From positions 1 to 42,119 of the forward strand of contig NZ_WGLO01000023.1 of assembly GCF_016125515.1 (NCBI RefSeq): a stretch of 42,119 nt of DNA, read 5' to 3'. The notes below the pieces were generated by a model that made no database searches, was not told where the DNA came from, and saw only the letters and a list, made by a program, of their open reading frames with translations. The DNA is from Hyphomonas sp. GTDB lineage: Bacteria > Pseudomonadota > Alphaproteobacteria > Caulobacterales > Hyphomonadaceae. Both the position numbers and the translations under genes were made by a program. Shown here one piece after another: positions 26,678 to 35,794 of the stretch (position 1 is the stretch's first letter; each line of letters opens with the position of its first letter).

Positions 26678-27331
26678 ATGCTTCGTCCCCTCCTGTTCGC
26701 CATGGCCTCAGCCCTCGTCCTGGGCGCATGCGCTTCATCGCCGGAAGCGGCTGGAAAGTCCGATTCCAGCGCTACCGAAACGGCCGTTGTGCCTTCGGCC
26801 TACGATCTCGGCTTCCAGACCGCCGACGAGCTGGTTGCCGCCGGCAATACGCCGACCGCGATCCAGCGGCTCATGCAGCTTGTCGGAGATACCAGCCTGA
26901 CCCCGGACCAGACCGCGAATGTGCTCTACAAGCTGGGTGAACTCAGCGGGTCCCCGACCGGGTACAACGCCGAAGGAGCCGTCTCCTACTTCAAGGAAGT
27001 TCTCGCCGACTATCGAATGACGGGCGCTGCGGCGCCTGCTGCTGCGGCGCTTCCTGCGGCAGAAGCAAAGGTCGCTGGTTACATCGCTGCGCTCGAATCC
27101 TTGGACACCACCCGCTCGCAGGAGTTCGAGGCGCTGTTCAACCTTGGTCGCCATCAGGAAGCCATCGACCTGATGGTCGCCAACGATATCCTCCCGGGCA
27201 ACGAGGAACTGCTCGCCATGTACCAGATCGGTTACCTGTGCGACGATTCCAACCTGACGGGCCGGGCCTACTCGGTCACGGACCGTGATGGCACGGTCCG
27301 CAATCTCCGGTTCTGCGATTTCGGCAAATAA
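26678..27331 (+). CDS. Putative lipoprotein of unknown function
   Basis: The 217-residue protein starts at the ATG at 26678, after a GGAG site, with a lipoprotein signal MLRPLLFAMASALVLGAC (lipobox LGAC). An in-frame start upstream at 26624 lacks these features. The mature part is mainly helical with Ala-rich segments and could contain tetratricopeptide-like helical pairs (for example LYKLGELSGSPTGYNAEGA and ALFNLGRHQEAIDLMV). No known family is recognised. It may report on the envelope. The 3' end contains a strong hairpin at 27279-27300. It follows dxs by 118 bp. Confidence 0.65.
   Translation: MLRPLLFAMASALVLGACASSPEAAGKSDSSATETAVVPSAYDLGFQTADELVAAGNTPTAIQRLMQLVGDTSLTPDQTANVLYKLGELSGSPTGYNAEGAVSYFKEVLADYRMTGAAAPAAAALPAAEAKVAGYIAALESLDTTRSQEFEALFNLGRHQEAIDLMVANDILPGNEELLAMYQIGYLCDDSNLTGRAYSVTDRDGTVRNLRFCDFGK
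27279..27300. other. Strong 9-bp hairpin within the 3' end of the lipoprotein gene
   Basis: CGGACCGTG (27279-27287) and CACGGTCCG (27292-27300) form a perfect 9-bp stem with the tetraloop ATGG. It lies inside codons near the C-terminus and may be structured in RNA. Confidence 0.6.
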
Positions 27332-27387
27332 TCGCGCGAGCCGAGCCCTTTCGGGTCGACGCGTGTAGACTCGCTTGACCGGGTATC

Positions 27388-27429
27388 GCCGCAGGTCGCC
27401 CATCCTTTGGAAGGATGAGGACCTGCGGC
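27388..27429. other. Large two-tier hairpin in the leader of the acyl-CoA synthetase gene
   Basis: The outer arms are GCCGCAGGTC (27388-27397) and GACCTGCGGC (27420-27429), 10 perfect bp. The inner arms are CATCCTT (27401-27407) and AAGGATG (27411-27417), closing a 3-base loop across a small asymmetric bulge. No T-run follows. It could be a terminator of the upstream gene, an attenuator, or part of a small RNA. Confidence 0.6.
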
Positions 27430-27593
27430 GGTCTCGGCCAGACGAGCTGACGCCGCGTTGTCGCGGTGATCAAACCGGTCCTCCTCGCCCGAAGCTGCGA
27501 GTCGTTGTTTCCCTTCAAATTGTAGCGGCCCCCCTTCAAACCGCGGGGCGGACATGGTTTGTGGGCGCAACAACATATCGGAGGAATTGATCA

Positions 27594-29345
27594 ATGGCTG
27601 AAGGCGCAACTCCAGACTGGCCCGTAATGTCGATTGCAGCGGCAAATGCGGCGCTCGCCGGGCCGGGGTCGCCATTGGCGCTCGAGGATGCGGTCATCCG
27701 CGGTGTGCCGATGAAAGTCTACAGCAATGCGCCCCCGACCATTCCGTCCATCCTTGACGCTGCCGCAGAGCAGTTCGGTGGCCGCACCTATCTCGTTTAC
27801 GAGAACGAACGGGTCACGTTCAGCGCTCTCCAACTCGCCTCGCGCACGCTGGCGCATCGGCTGAAGGCGGAATACGGCGTTCAGAAGGGCGACCGGGTTG
27901 CGGTTATCATGCGCAACTACCCGCAATGGCCACTGGGTTTCTACGCCGCGCTCAGCCTCGGGGCGATTGCGACACCGATGAATTCCTGGTGGACGGCTGA
28001 GGAGCTGGAGTACGGACTGTCTTTCGCCGGCGTGAAGGTCGCGATTGTCGATGGCCAGATCTATGAGCGCATTCGCGGCCATCTCGAGCGCCTGCCGGAC
28101 CTGCAGCACATCCTGATCGCGCGCGATCCGACAGATGAAATCGCCGATCCCCGTGTTTCGTCGCTAGAGGCGATTGTCGGACAGCCGAACGATTGGGTGG
28201 ACCTGCCTGACCCCGGTCCGGTGTCAGTCGACCTTCAGCCGGAAGATGATGCAACGATCATGTTCACCTCGGGAACGACCGGGAAACCCAAAGGCGCGCT
28301 GGCAACTCACCGGGCCGTCATCTCAAACATGTTCAATTCAATGACGTGCCAGGCCCGCATGTATCTGCGCAAAGGCGAACCTTTGCCTGAGCCGGATCCG
28401 GAAGCGATGCGCGCCACCTTGCTATCGATTCCGTTCTTCCATGCGACCGGTTCCTTTGCGATCCTGATCCCGTCAGCCATTCGCGGCGACAAGATCGTGT
28501 CGATGTTCAAATGGGATGCGGGGCAGGCGCTCCCGATCATCGAAGCTGAAAAGATTACCTCTATTGGCGGTGTGCCGGCTATAGCCTGGCAATTGCTCGA
28601 ACATCCGGACCGGGACAAATACGACCTGTCATCCATCCAGGTGATCTCGTATGGCGGCGCGCCGTCGGCGCCAGAGCTCGTGTCCAGCATCAAGAAGCGC
28701 TTTCCCGATGCGGCGCCCGGCAACGGCTGGGGCATGACCGAGACCTGCGCTACGGCGACCCTCAATATCGGCGAAGACTATGTGAACCGTCCGACCAGCG
28801 CCGGAGCGCCTCCTGGCGCGGTGGAGCTGAAGATCTGCGATCCGGACGGAAATCCGCTACCGGACGGCGAAGTGGGTGAACTCTGGTGCAAGGGGCCGAT
28901 GAATTGCCGGCTCTACTGGAACCGGCCTGATGCGACGGCCGAGACATTCCGCAATGGCTGGGTTGTCACGGGCGATCTTGCGCGTCTTGATGAAGAGGGC
29001 TTCCTCTACCTGGTCGACCGCGCCAAGGACATGCTGATCCGCGGCGGCGAAAACATCTACTGTATCGAAGTGGAAAACGCCCTCTACGATCACCCTTCCG
29101 TCATGGACGCCGCCGTTGTCGGCATTCCGCACAAGGTACTGGGCGAGGAAGTTGGCGCGGTCGTGCAGTTAAAGCCCGGTAAAACCGCAACGGAAGCGGA
29201 ACTCCGCGCGCACGTGGCGGGCATGCTTGCCGCCTTCAAGGTGCCGAAGGAAATCCAGTTCCAGAACGATCCGCTTCCGCGAAACGCCAACGGGAAGATT
29301 CTCAAGGCCGAGCTGCGCCAACGGTTTACGGCAAAGGCTGAGTAA
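27594..29345 (+). CDS. AMP-forming acyl-CoA synthetase (class I adenylating family)
   Basis: The enzyme activates a carboxylic acid to an acyl-adenylate and then to an acyl-CoA. The 583-residue chain has the ATP-binding A3 motif MFTSGTTGKPKGAL. It also has the GWGMTET motif, the hinge region GDLARLDEEGFLYLVDRAKD and the catalytic lysine K568 in NANGKILK. It resembles medium- and long-chain synthetases, but the acid cannot be told. A GGAGGA site precedes the ATG. A 262-bp leader holds a strong hairpin and separates it from the lipoprotein gene. The stop is directly followed by the aldo/keto reductase ATG, so the two form an operon. Confidence 0.92.
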   Translation: MAEGATPDWPVMSIAAANAALAGPGSPLALEDAVIRGVPMKVYSNAPPTIPSILDAAAEQFGGRTYLVYENERVTFSALQLASRTLAHRLKAEYGVQKGDRVAVIMRNYPQWPLGFYAALSLGAIATPMNSWWTAEELEYGLSFAGVKVAIVDGQIYERIRGHLERLPDLQHILIARDPTDEIADPRVSSLEAIVGQPNDWVDLPDPGPVSVDLQPEDDATIMFTSGTTGKPKGALATHRAVISNMFNSMTCQARMYLRKGEPLPEPDPEAMRATLLSIPFFHATGSFAILIPSAIRGDKIVSMFKWDAGQALPIIEAEKITSIGGVPAIAWQLLEHPDRDKYDLSSIQVISYGGAPSAPELVSSIKKRFPDAAPGNGWGMTETCATATLNIGEDYVNRPTSAGAPPGAVELKICDPDGNPLPDGEVGELWCKGPMNCRLYWNRPDATAETFRNGWVVTGDLARLDEEGFLYLVDRAKDMLIRGGENIYCIEVENALYDHPSVMDAAVVGIPHKVLGEEVGAVVQLKPGKTATEAELRAHVAGMLAAFKVPKEIQFQNDPLPRNANGKILKAELRQRFTAKAE

Positions 29346-30359
29346 ATGACGGTACTGAAACGTCGAATTGGTGACCGGGACGTCTACCCGGTTGGCCTCG
29401 GATGCATGAATATAACGCACGCCTACGGTCCGCCGATTGATGAAGCCGATGCAAAGGCTTTGCTCGTCCAGGCGCTCGATCTCGGGTGCGATTTCCTGGA
29501 CACGGCAACCATCTACGGCCTCGGGCGTAGCGAAGAACTTATCGGAGAGGCACTGGGTCATCGGCGACACGAGTACTTCCTCGCGAGCAAATGCGTGCTC
29601 GGGTACAAGGACGGCGCCCGCGTGCTCGATGGGCGGCCGGAAGCGATCAAGTCGGCCTGTGACGCGAGCCTGAAACGTCTGCAGACGGACGTTATCGATC
29701 TTTATTACCTTCACCGGCCTGATCCGAAAGTACCCATCGAAGAGTCGGCGGGTGCACTATCCGATCTCGTTGCCGCCGGAAAGATTCGGTTCATCGGCCT
29801 GTCGGAGATGGGCGAGGATCATCTGCGCCGCGCCCATGCCGTGCACCCGGTTGCGGCGCTGCAATCCGAATATTCACTCTGGGTTCGCAATCCGGAAATC
29901 GCAGTGCTGGAAGCCTGCGCAGAACTCGGAACGGCGCTGGTTGCCTTTTCACCGGTCGGCCGCGGTTTTCTCGCCGACCCGCCGGCTGATCCTTCAAAGT
30001 TCCACGAGATCGACATGCGCCGCACGTTATTCCCGCGGTTCGGCCCCGATCATTATCCCCAGAATCTCGCCTTACTCGAAGAGGCGCGCGCCGTTGCGAA
30101 AGAAGCTGGCTGTTCCGTCGCTCAGCTCGCCTTGGCGTGGACTTTGGCGAAAGGCGATCACGTCATTCCAATTCCTGGCACGACGAAACCCGCCCACCTC
30201 TCGGAAAATCACAACGCTGCGCAGGTGCGACTTACGCCGGATCAGGTGAAACGACTCGATCAACACTTCTCGCCGGAACGCGCAGTCGGTCCACGTTACA
30301 ACGCGATGGGGCAGGCCAGCGTGACAACCGAGATGTTCGAGTTCGAAAAGACGCGCTGA
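29346..30359 (+). CDS. Aldo/keto reductase
   Basis: An NADP(H)-dependent (beta/alpha)8 oxidoreductase of 337 residues. The catalytic tetrad is visible: D52 and Y57 in DTATIYGLGRSEE, K82 in ASKCVLGYKD, and H123 in LYYLHRPDP. The C-terminal IPGTTKPAHLSENHNAA segment binds the NADP 2'-phosphate in this family. The ATG follows the acyl-CoA synthetase stop without a gap. Substrate is unknown; an aldehyde or ketone linked to the acyl-CoA step is only inference. It converges on metG with a 10-base gap. Confidence 0.9.
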   Translation: MTVLKRRIGDRDVYPVGLGCMNITHAYGPPIDEADAKALLVQALDLGCDFLDTATIYGLGRSEELIGEALGHRRHEYFLASKCVLGYKDGARVLDGRPEAIKSACDASLKRLQTDVIDLYYLHRPDPKVPIEESAGALSDLVAAGKIRFIGLSEMGEDHLRRAHAVHPVAALQSEYSLWVRNPEIAVLEACAELGTALVAFSPVGRGFLADPPADPSKFHEIDMRRTLFPRFGPDHYPQNLALLEEARAVAKEAGCSVAQLALAWTLAKGDHVIPIPGTTKPAHLSENHNAAQVRLTPDQVKRLDQHFSPERAVGPRYNAMGQASVTTEMFEFEKTR

Positions 30360-30369
30360 AGAAAGCAGC

Positions 30370-32097
30370 TCAGGCTTTGCCGCCGCCGAATTGTTCGGTC
30401 CACTCGGCAACCTGCGTGTCCTCGATTTTCTGGAACAGCACTTCAGGTGGATTGATCGGCGCGCCGCGCGGAATCGCATCCAGCAAGCCGCTGTCCTGCC
30501 AGGACGGCCAGCGTCGATTTTCCAAAGGAATGCCAAGCGCGTCGAGCACTTTCGTCGCGGCCTCCGGAATGATCGGCAATGCGATGATCGCGAAGACGGC
30601 CGCCAGATTGAGTCCGGCGCGTACGCCGACAGCCGCGCCATCGACGTCTGACTTGTACTTCACCCAAGGTTCGGCCTTCGTCAGATATTCGTTGCCGGCA
30701 GCCCAGATTGCGCGCGTTTCGGCTGCGGCCTTGCGGAATTCCATAGCTTCATAATGTTCATCCAGCGTCTTCAGCCGCGTGGCGAGTTCGTTCGCCATCC
30801 AGGCTTCAGCTTCTCCGGTCTCTCCCGCTTCAGGCACTTTGCTGTCGAACTTCGAGGCGCAGTACTTCGTGATCCGGTTGACGAAGTTTCCGAGAACGTT
30901 GGCGAGATCAGAATTCACGGCGCTCTGGAAGCCTTCCCAGGTGAAGGCTGCATCGGAACCTTCCGGCGCGTTTGCAGTCAGGTACCAGCGCCAATAGTCC
31001 GCCGGCAGAAGGTCCAGCGCCTGGTCCATGAACACGCCGCGCTTGTTGGACGTCGAGAACTTGCCGCCATACCAGGTGACCCAGTTGAAGGCTTTCAGCT
31101 TGTCGACGGTTTTCCAGGGCTCGCCGGAGCCGAGCAGCGTGACCGGGAAGCTAACCGTATGGAAGGCGACGTTGTCCTTGCCCATGAACTGCACGTACTC
31201 GGTCTCGTCCGCGCCTTTGTCAGTGCGCCAGAGAATTTCCCAGTCCTTGCCGTTCGCTTCGGCCCATTCCTGCGTGGCAGAGATGTAGCCGATCGGCGCA
31301 TCGAACCAGACATAGAAGACCTTGTCCTCAAACCCGGGGCGGGGTGATCCGTCTGCGGATGTCACCTTGACGCCCCAGCTGAGGTCGCGCGTGATCGAGC
31401 GGGCAATCAGACCTTCATCGAGCCATTTGTTGGCAATCGAGACAGCAAGCTGCGGCCAGTTCGCGCCCTTGCGGTTTACCCACGCGCGGATCTCGTCCTG
31501 CATCTTTGCCTGAAGGAGATAGAGGTGTTCGGTATCCCGGATCTCGATATTGCGGCTTCCAGACACGGCCGAGTAGGGATTGATGAGCTCAACAGGGTCC
31601 AGCAACGTCCCGCAATTGTCGCATTGGTCACCGCGCGCCTTTTCGAAGCCGCAGTTGGGGCAGGTGCCTTCAACATAGCGATCCGGAAGGAAGCGGCCGT
31701 CATCGACCGAATAGACCTGCTTCGAGATGCGCGCCTCGATCAGGCCGCGCTTTTCGAGGGCCTGCGCAAAATGCTGGGTCAGCGCGTGGTTGGCCGGACG
31801 CGAAGAGCGTCCGAACCAGTCGAACGACAGATGGAACCCTTCGCCGGCTGCCCGCTGGATTTCAAATTGCGCGTCACAATAGGCCTGCACGGGGATCTGC
31901 TGCGCCTGCGCCGCGAGTTCGGCGGGCGTACCGTGTTCATCCGTGGCGCAGATATAGGTCACGTCATGGCCCTTCAGGCGCATCACACGGGCATAAACGT
32001 CGGCCGGCAGCATGGAACCGGCGAGGTTGCCGAGGTGCTTGACGCCGTTGATGTAGGGCAGGGCCGATGTGATCAGGATGCGCCGGGGCTGGGTCAT
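30370..32097 (-). CDS. metG: Methionyl-tRNA synthetase
   Basis: The class I synthetase charges tRNA-Met. The 575-residue chain has the HIGH-type motif HLGN at 21-24 (PYINGVKHLGNLAGS). A zinc-knuckle follows (CPNC ... CDNC), then the KMSKS-type motif KFSTSNKRG. The C-terminal helical anticodon-binding domain follows, and no appended tRNA-binding domain is present. It follows the DUF418 gene by 69 bases on the same strand and may share its promoter. It is intact and essential in all expectation. Confidence 0.96.
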   Translation of the reverse strand: MTQPRRILITSALPYINGVKHLGNLAGSMLPADVYARVMRLKGHDVTYICATDEHGTPAELAAQAQQIPVQAYCDAQFEIQRAAGEGFHLSFDWFGRSSRPANHALTQHFAQALEKRGLIEARISKQVYSVDDGRFLPDRYVEGTCPNCGFEKARGDQCDNCGTLLDPVELINPYSAVSGSRNIEIRDTEHLYLLQAKMQDEIRAWVNRKGANWPQLAVSIANKWLDEGLIARSITRDLSWGVKVTSADGSPRPGFEDKVFYVWFDAPIGYISATQEWAEANGKDWEILWRTDKGADETEYVQFMGKDNVAFHTVSFPVTLLGSGEPWKTVDKLKAFNWVTWYGGKFSTSNKRGVFMDQALDLLPADYWRWYLTANAPEGSDAAFTWEGFQSAVNSDLANVLGNFVNRITKYCASKFDSKVPEAGETGEAEAWMANELATRLKTLDEHYEAMEFRKAAAETRAIWAAGNEYLTKAEPWVKYKSDVDGAAVGVRAGLNLAAVFAIIALPIIPEAATKVLDALGIPLENRRWPSWQDSGLLDAIPRGAPINPPEVLFQKIEDTQVAEWTEQFGGGKA

Positions 32098-32166
32098 GGG
32101 GACGCTTCAAAGCCTTCTGGGTCAGGGAACTGCGCCTTTTAACGCCCTGAGCGGCAAAGGAAAGCG

Positions 32167-33342
32167 TCAGGCGCGCCCCCAATAGGTGACGCGCCGGAGG
32201 AGCACCTCCATGGGCCCGCGCGCCGCGAAGCCGCGCCAGACCGCTACGAACGCCAGGGACAGTACAGCAGCGGCGGCCGCGACCGCGATGGCCTCTCCGG
32301 CGCTCAAGCGGCCAAATGCGCCCAAGCCGTAACCCGTGAAGATGACCGACAGGATCACCGACTGCAGGAGATAGGCCGTCAGCGAGGCCGATCCCGCCCG
32401 CGCCGCGAATCGCCGGATCGGCCCCGCTTTGTGGGCCGAAGCCGCGATGAGCCCCATGTAGCCCAAGGCACCAAATGCCGAGAAACCCATCATAACAGCG
32501 CAGCCGAACAGGTAGGTGCTGTCCACCGACGAGTGCGCTTGCAAAAGGATCAAGGCTCCCACGAGGCTGCCTGTCAGCCCTAGTGGCAGGAATATCCGCC
32601 GGCAGCGTCGCCAGATCGGCGCGTCTGGACGGGAAATGGCCCCGGAGTTCGCAGCGGCCAGGCCGAAGCAAAAGAATCCGAAGACGGAAAGCCCTTGCTG
32701 GCCGATCAAGCTCACCAGGATGGTTGGCAGAAGAACAAAGCGGTACCGGGCCACATCCAAGAAAGAACCTTCGCCAAACGCGCGCAGCGAGTCGGCGGTC
32801 ATGCGCTCGTATCCGGCCAACTGGCCAGGCGCGGAGCGTTCGGCGCCCCATAGCAGACCCGCAAGGCACAGCAGCAGGACCGTGTTGAGCGCAATCAGGA
32901 TGGCTCCCGTGCGGACCAAACCGGGTACAGACGCGCCCCGCAGTGTGAAAAGCAGGGCGCCGAGCAGGCCATAGGTGATCAGGATGTCTCCGATCCAGAA
33001 GAAGATGAAATGCAGCCCGCCGAGCACCAACAGTGCGGCCATCCGTCGGAAATATCGTGGTCGCAGATCAACATTTGCGCGCTCCGCGGCCAGTTGCTGG
33101 TAGTGGAGACCCGCGCCGAACATCATCGAGAACAACGGGTAGGACTTCATCAGGAAAAGAGTGGCGACCGCGCCGTACGCGAACTGGTCCGCCGGCCGGT
33201 CCAGTCCTCCGGCGTGGAAGCCGGTCGTCAAAGGCTGGGCAAATCCAGCCACATTGACCACCGCAATGCCGAACAGGGCAAAAGCGCGGACAAGATCCGG
33301 CATGAGAAAACGATCCGGGCGGTCTGGCTTCAGGTCCGTCAT
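32167..33342 (-). CDS. DUF418 domain-containing membrane protein
   Basis: A 391-residue polytopic membrane protein with about ten hydrophobic segments. It shows the family opening LMPDLVRAFALFGIAVVNVAGF and a C-terminal DUF418 region (RFAARAGSASLTAYLLQSV, about residues 300-375). The DUF418 group is related to acyltransferase-like membrane proteins, and its role is not established. A GAGGG site precedes the ATG. It is divergent from the tRNA gene and upstream of metG. Confidence 0.85.
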   Translation of the reverse strand: MTDLKPDRPDRFLMPDLVRAFALFGIAVVNVAGFAQPLTTGFHAGGLDRPADQFAYGAVATLFLMKSYPLFSMMFGAGLHYQQLAAERANVDLRPRYFRRMAALLVLGGLHFIFFWIGDILITYGLLGALLFTLRGASVPGLVRTGAILIALNTVLLLCLAGLLWGAERSAPGQLAGYERMTADSLRAFGEGSFLDVARYRFVLLPTILVSLIGQQGLSVFGFFCFGLAAANSGAISRPDAPIWRRCRRIFLPLGLTGSLVGALILLQAHSSVDSTYLFGCAVMMGFSAFGALGYMGLIAASAHKAGPIRRFAARAGSASLTAYLLQSVILSVIFTGYGLGAFGRLSAGEAIAVAAAAAVLSLAFVAVWRGFAARGPMEVLLRRVTYWGRA

Positions 33343-33454
33343 GACGTCCCTCGTGGGTCCCTACGCGATCATGCGGTGCCGTTTGAGTTCTGACAAGCTC
33401 GGTGCAGGTCCGCTTCTTGCGCAGGCAGGACGATTCCGGTAACGCCAGACCCGT

Positions 33455-33530
33455 GCCGGCTTAGCTCAGCTGGTAGAGCACCTGATTTGTAATCAGGGGG
33501 TCACGGGTTCGAGTCCTGTAGCCGGCACCA
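33455..33530 (+). tRNA. tRNA-Thr (anticodon UGU)
   Basis: A complete 76-base cloverleaf including an encoded CCA end. The acceptor stem pairs GCCGGCT with AGCCGGC. The anticodon stem CCTGA/TCAGG encloses the loop TTTGTAA with the anticodon TGT at 33488-33490. The T arm contains GGTTCGAGTCC. The sequence is intact. It sits between the divergent DUF418 gene and the convergent MFS gene, whose stop lies eight bases away. Confidence 0.97.
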
Positions 33531-33537
33531 CTTCGAG

Positions 33538-35184
33538 TCAGCTTGAGCGAGTCGGGTCTATCGTCGTGTCGATGGGCAGACCCGGATCGATGGTCAGGCT
33601 GTTGACCTGGCGTTCGAGGAACCTGTGCACCTCCGGCGGCCATGGTCCTTTGTGTAATGCCCTGATTGCTTCCAGGTTTTCATCATCGGCATGGGTCCGG
33701 CGCTCATTGTGCAGGATGCATTCGGTCCAGCGGGCGAACCTGTACTGTTCAATCCAGACTTCGGGGTCTTCAAGGTCTCTGGAAAGGATCCAGCCTTGCG
33801 CGCCGTCACGACGGCGCACGCGGCGGCGCTCGCCCATGACGGCGATGAATGCCGGAATATCGGCTTCTGAAATCCGGTAGTGGATGCTTACCCGGATCGG
33901 CCCGCTGCGCGGCTCGATCTGGACCTTCACATCCGGCGTGCGCCAGCGTCCGACCGGTTCGAGGTTCAGGTGATCAACTTCCGGAAGCCGGAAGAACAGT
34001 CCGGCTGCGAATGCCACGATCATCAGGCCCGCCATGATCATCAGGGCACCCGCAACGCCGAAGCTCTCGGACAGCAGCCCGCTCGTCCAGCTACTCGCGG
34101 CCATCGCCCCGAATGTTGCCATCTGGTAGATCGACAAGGCGCGCCCCACGACCCAGCGCGGCGCCGACATCTGGACGGCGACGTTCATGGTCGCAACGGT
34201 GATGAGCCAGCCGCCCCCGCCGAGAACCAGTCCCAGCATCGTTATTGGCAAGTACCGGCTTGTCGCGACGATGATCATGCTCGCGATGACCATGCCAACT
34301 GATATCCGGGCGGCGGTTTCATTCGTGAAAAGCCGGTGCAGGCGCCCGTTCGAGATGGCACCTAACACAGCGCCGCCGCCAAATGCCCCGAGAAGCAATC
34401 CGAATGTGGCTGCGCCGCCCTGGACAAGGTCCTTGGCTACCAGCGGCATGAGGGAAGTGATCGATCCGCCGCCGATCCCGAACAGCGCCCCCCGAACCAT
34501 CGTGCGCCGGATTGGTGGCGACAGGGACACATATTGCACACCCGCGAGCATGGCATTGCCGAGGCTCTCGCGCAGCCTGGGCTTTTCCGGACCGGCCGGC
34601 TTCCAGCGGAACAGGACCGCAATAAGCCCGACATAGCTGATTGCGTTTAAGGTGAAGGTCGCCGCTGCGCCGAACGCGGCCACGATTGCGCCGCCCAGCG
34701 CAGGGCCCGCCGAGCGGGCGATATTGAACCCCATGCTGTTCATCGCGACGGCGTTTGCAATGGTTCCGCGCGGAACGATATCGCCCACAGTCGCCTGCCA
34801 CGACGGCGCATTCATCGCCATGCCGCAACCGATCAGGAAGGTGAAGGTGAGCAGCAACCAAGGCGTCAGCAAACCGGCCCAGGCGAGCCCGCAAAGCGTG
34901 ACCGAGAGGGCAAACATGTAAACTTGCGCGACCAACATCACGCTACGGCGCGAATAATTGTCAGCAACCGCGCCCGCCACCAGTGCGATCAACAGGATGG
35001 GCAGCGTCACCGAAGCCGCGACGAGCGCAATCTGTGTGTGGCTGCCGCCCAGCTGCACCATGAGCCATGCCGCCCCGACGCTCTGCATCTGGCCGCCGAA
35101 TTGTGACATGACATTGGCGATCCAGATCCGGCGAAAGAGCGGGATCTCGAACGGCGCGGGTGCGGCAGTGATCTCGTTGGGCAT
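33538..35184 (-). CDS. MFS transporter with soluble C-terminal domain (MFS_3/enterobactin-exporter type)
   Basis: A 548-residue exporter. The first ~400 residues form the 12-helix MFS part, including RIWIANVMSQFGGQMQSVGAAW. The last ~150 residues are soluble, with segments such as RVSIHYRISEADIPAFIAVM and ERRRVRRRDGAQGW, as seen in the MFS_3 (transmembrane secretion effector) group. The start at 35184 places the first helix soon after the N-terminus. A GTG at 35307 would add 41 residues of low-complexity sequence. It is divergent from the small XRE gene across 175 bp. Substrate unknown. Confidence 0.85.
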   Translation of the reverse strand: MPNEITAAPAPFEIPLFRRIWIANVMSQFGGQMQSVGAAWLMVQLGGSHTQIALVAASVTLPILLIALVAGAVADNYSRRSVMLVAQVYMFALSVTLCGLAWAGLLTPWLLLTFTFLIGCGMAMNAPSWQATVGDIVPRGTIANAVAMNSMGFNIARSAGPALGGAIVAAFGAAATFTLNAISYVGLIAVLFRWKPAGPEKPRLRESLGNAMLAGVQYVSLSPPIRRTMVRGALFGIGGGSITSLMPLVAKDLVQGGAATFGLLLGAFGGGAVLGAISNGRLHRLFTNETAARISVGMVIASMIIVATSRYLPITMLGLVLGGGGWLITVATMNVAVQMSAPRWVVGRALSIYQMATFGAMAASSWTSGLLSESFGVAGALMIMAGLMIVAFAAGLFFRLPEVDHLNLEPVGRWRTPDVKVQIEPRSGPIRVSIHYRISEADIPAFIAVMGERRRVRRRDGAQGWILSRDLEDPEVWIEQYRFARWTECILHNERRTHADDENLEAIRALHKGPWPPEVHRFLERQVNSLTIDPGLPIDTTIDPTRSS

Positions 35185-35359
35185 CGGCTCAGGATTGCTG
35201 GACTTTGCCTTGGTGGAGGTGATTGCCGGTTCAGGCAAGGCCACCCAAGGGGCGGCGGAGCCTACGCCAAGACCCGATAATACACAAAACTGTGACGTGC
35301 CCGACACTGAACCGTTTCACAACGCTCCTAATAATGGATCGAAAATCGGGGCTGACGTC

Positions 35360-35710
35360 ATGAGCGATCCAAAACTTGTCTACTCGCTGGAGATCCGGTT
35401 GCTGGATCTCGAGAAGAAGGTGGTTGATCTGGAAAAGCAGATCGACGGCCTTGTGGCAGGGCGGAAAACGTCGGCAGGGTCGGGGCTAGCGCCGCTGCCG
35501 GCAGCCCTGATCAAGCGGATCAATGACGGCGAAAACCCGGTCCGCGCGATCCGGCAGTTCCGTCTGATGACACAGCGAGAACTCGGCGATCGCAGCGGCA
35601 TCCGGCCCAATCACATTTCGGCGATTGAACGCGGCATGTCCTACGGACTCAAGACCGCCAAGCGGCTCGCTGAAGCGCTTGAAGTGCAGGTCGACCTGTT
35701 GCTCAAGTAA
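35360..35710 (+). CDS. Small XRE-family helix-turn-helix regulator with N-terminal coiled coil
   Basis: A 116-residue protein. Residues about 8-35 form a heptad-like helix (LEIRLLDLEKKVVDLEKQID), followed by a linker. A Cro/C1-type helix-turn-helix lies at about residues 60-115 (IRQFRLMTQRELGDRSGIRP, then NHISAIERGMSYGLKTAKRL). The coiled coil probably drives dimerisation. The ATG at 35360 is preceded by GGGG at a suitable distance. The longer upstream frame overlaps the MFS gene and is rejected. Divergent orientation suggests it may regulate the MFS exporter or itself. Confidence 0.8.
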   Translation: MSDPKLVYSLEIRLLDLEKKVVDLEKQIDGLVAGRKTSAGSGLAPLPAALIKRINDGENPVRAIRQFRLMTQRELGDRSGIRPNHISAIERGMSYGLKTAKRLAEALEVQVDLLLK

Positions 35711-35794
35711 TCTACCGACGCGCCGTTCCCGGCGTCAGGGCTTGCAAGACGTGGCCGCACCTTCAATGCTACCCCCAAAAGGGGAGGCTGCGCC

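Noticed and set aside
27375..27590. 71-codon frame in the acyl-CoA synthetase leader
   Set aside because: Arg-rich, no ribosome site, and it overlaps the large hairpin; more likely untranslated leader.
33455..33530. tRNA-Thr as an integration site of a genomic island
   Set aside because: No integrase gene and no repeat of the tRNA 3' end were seen in the window.
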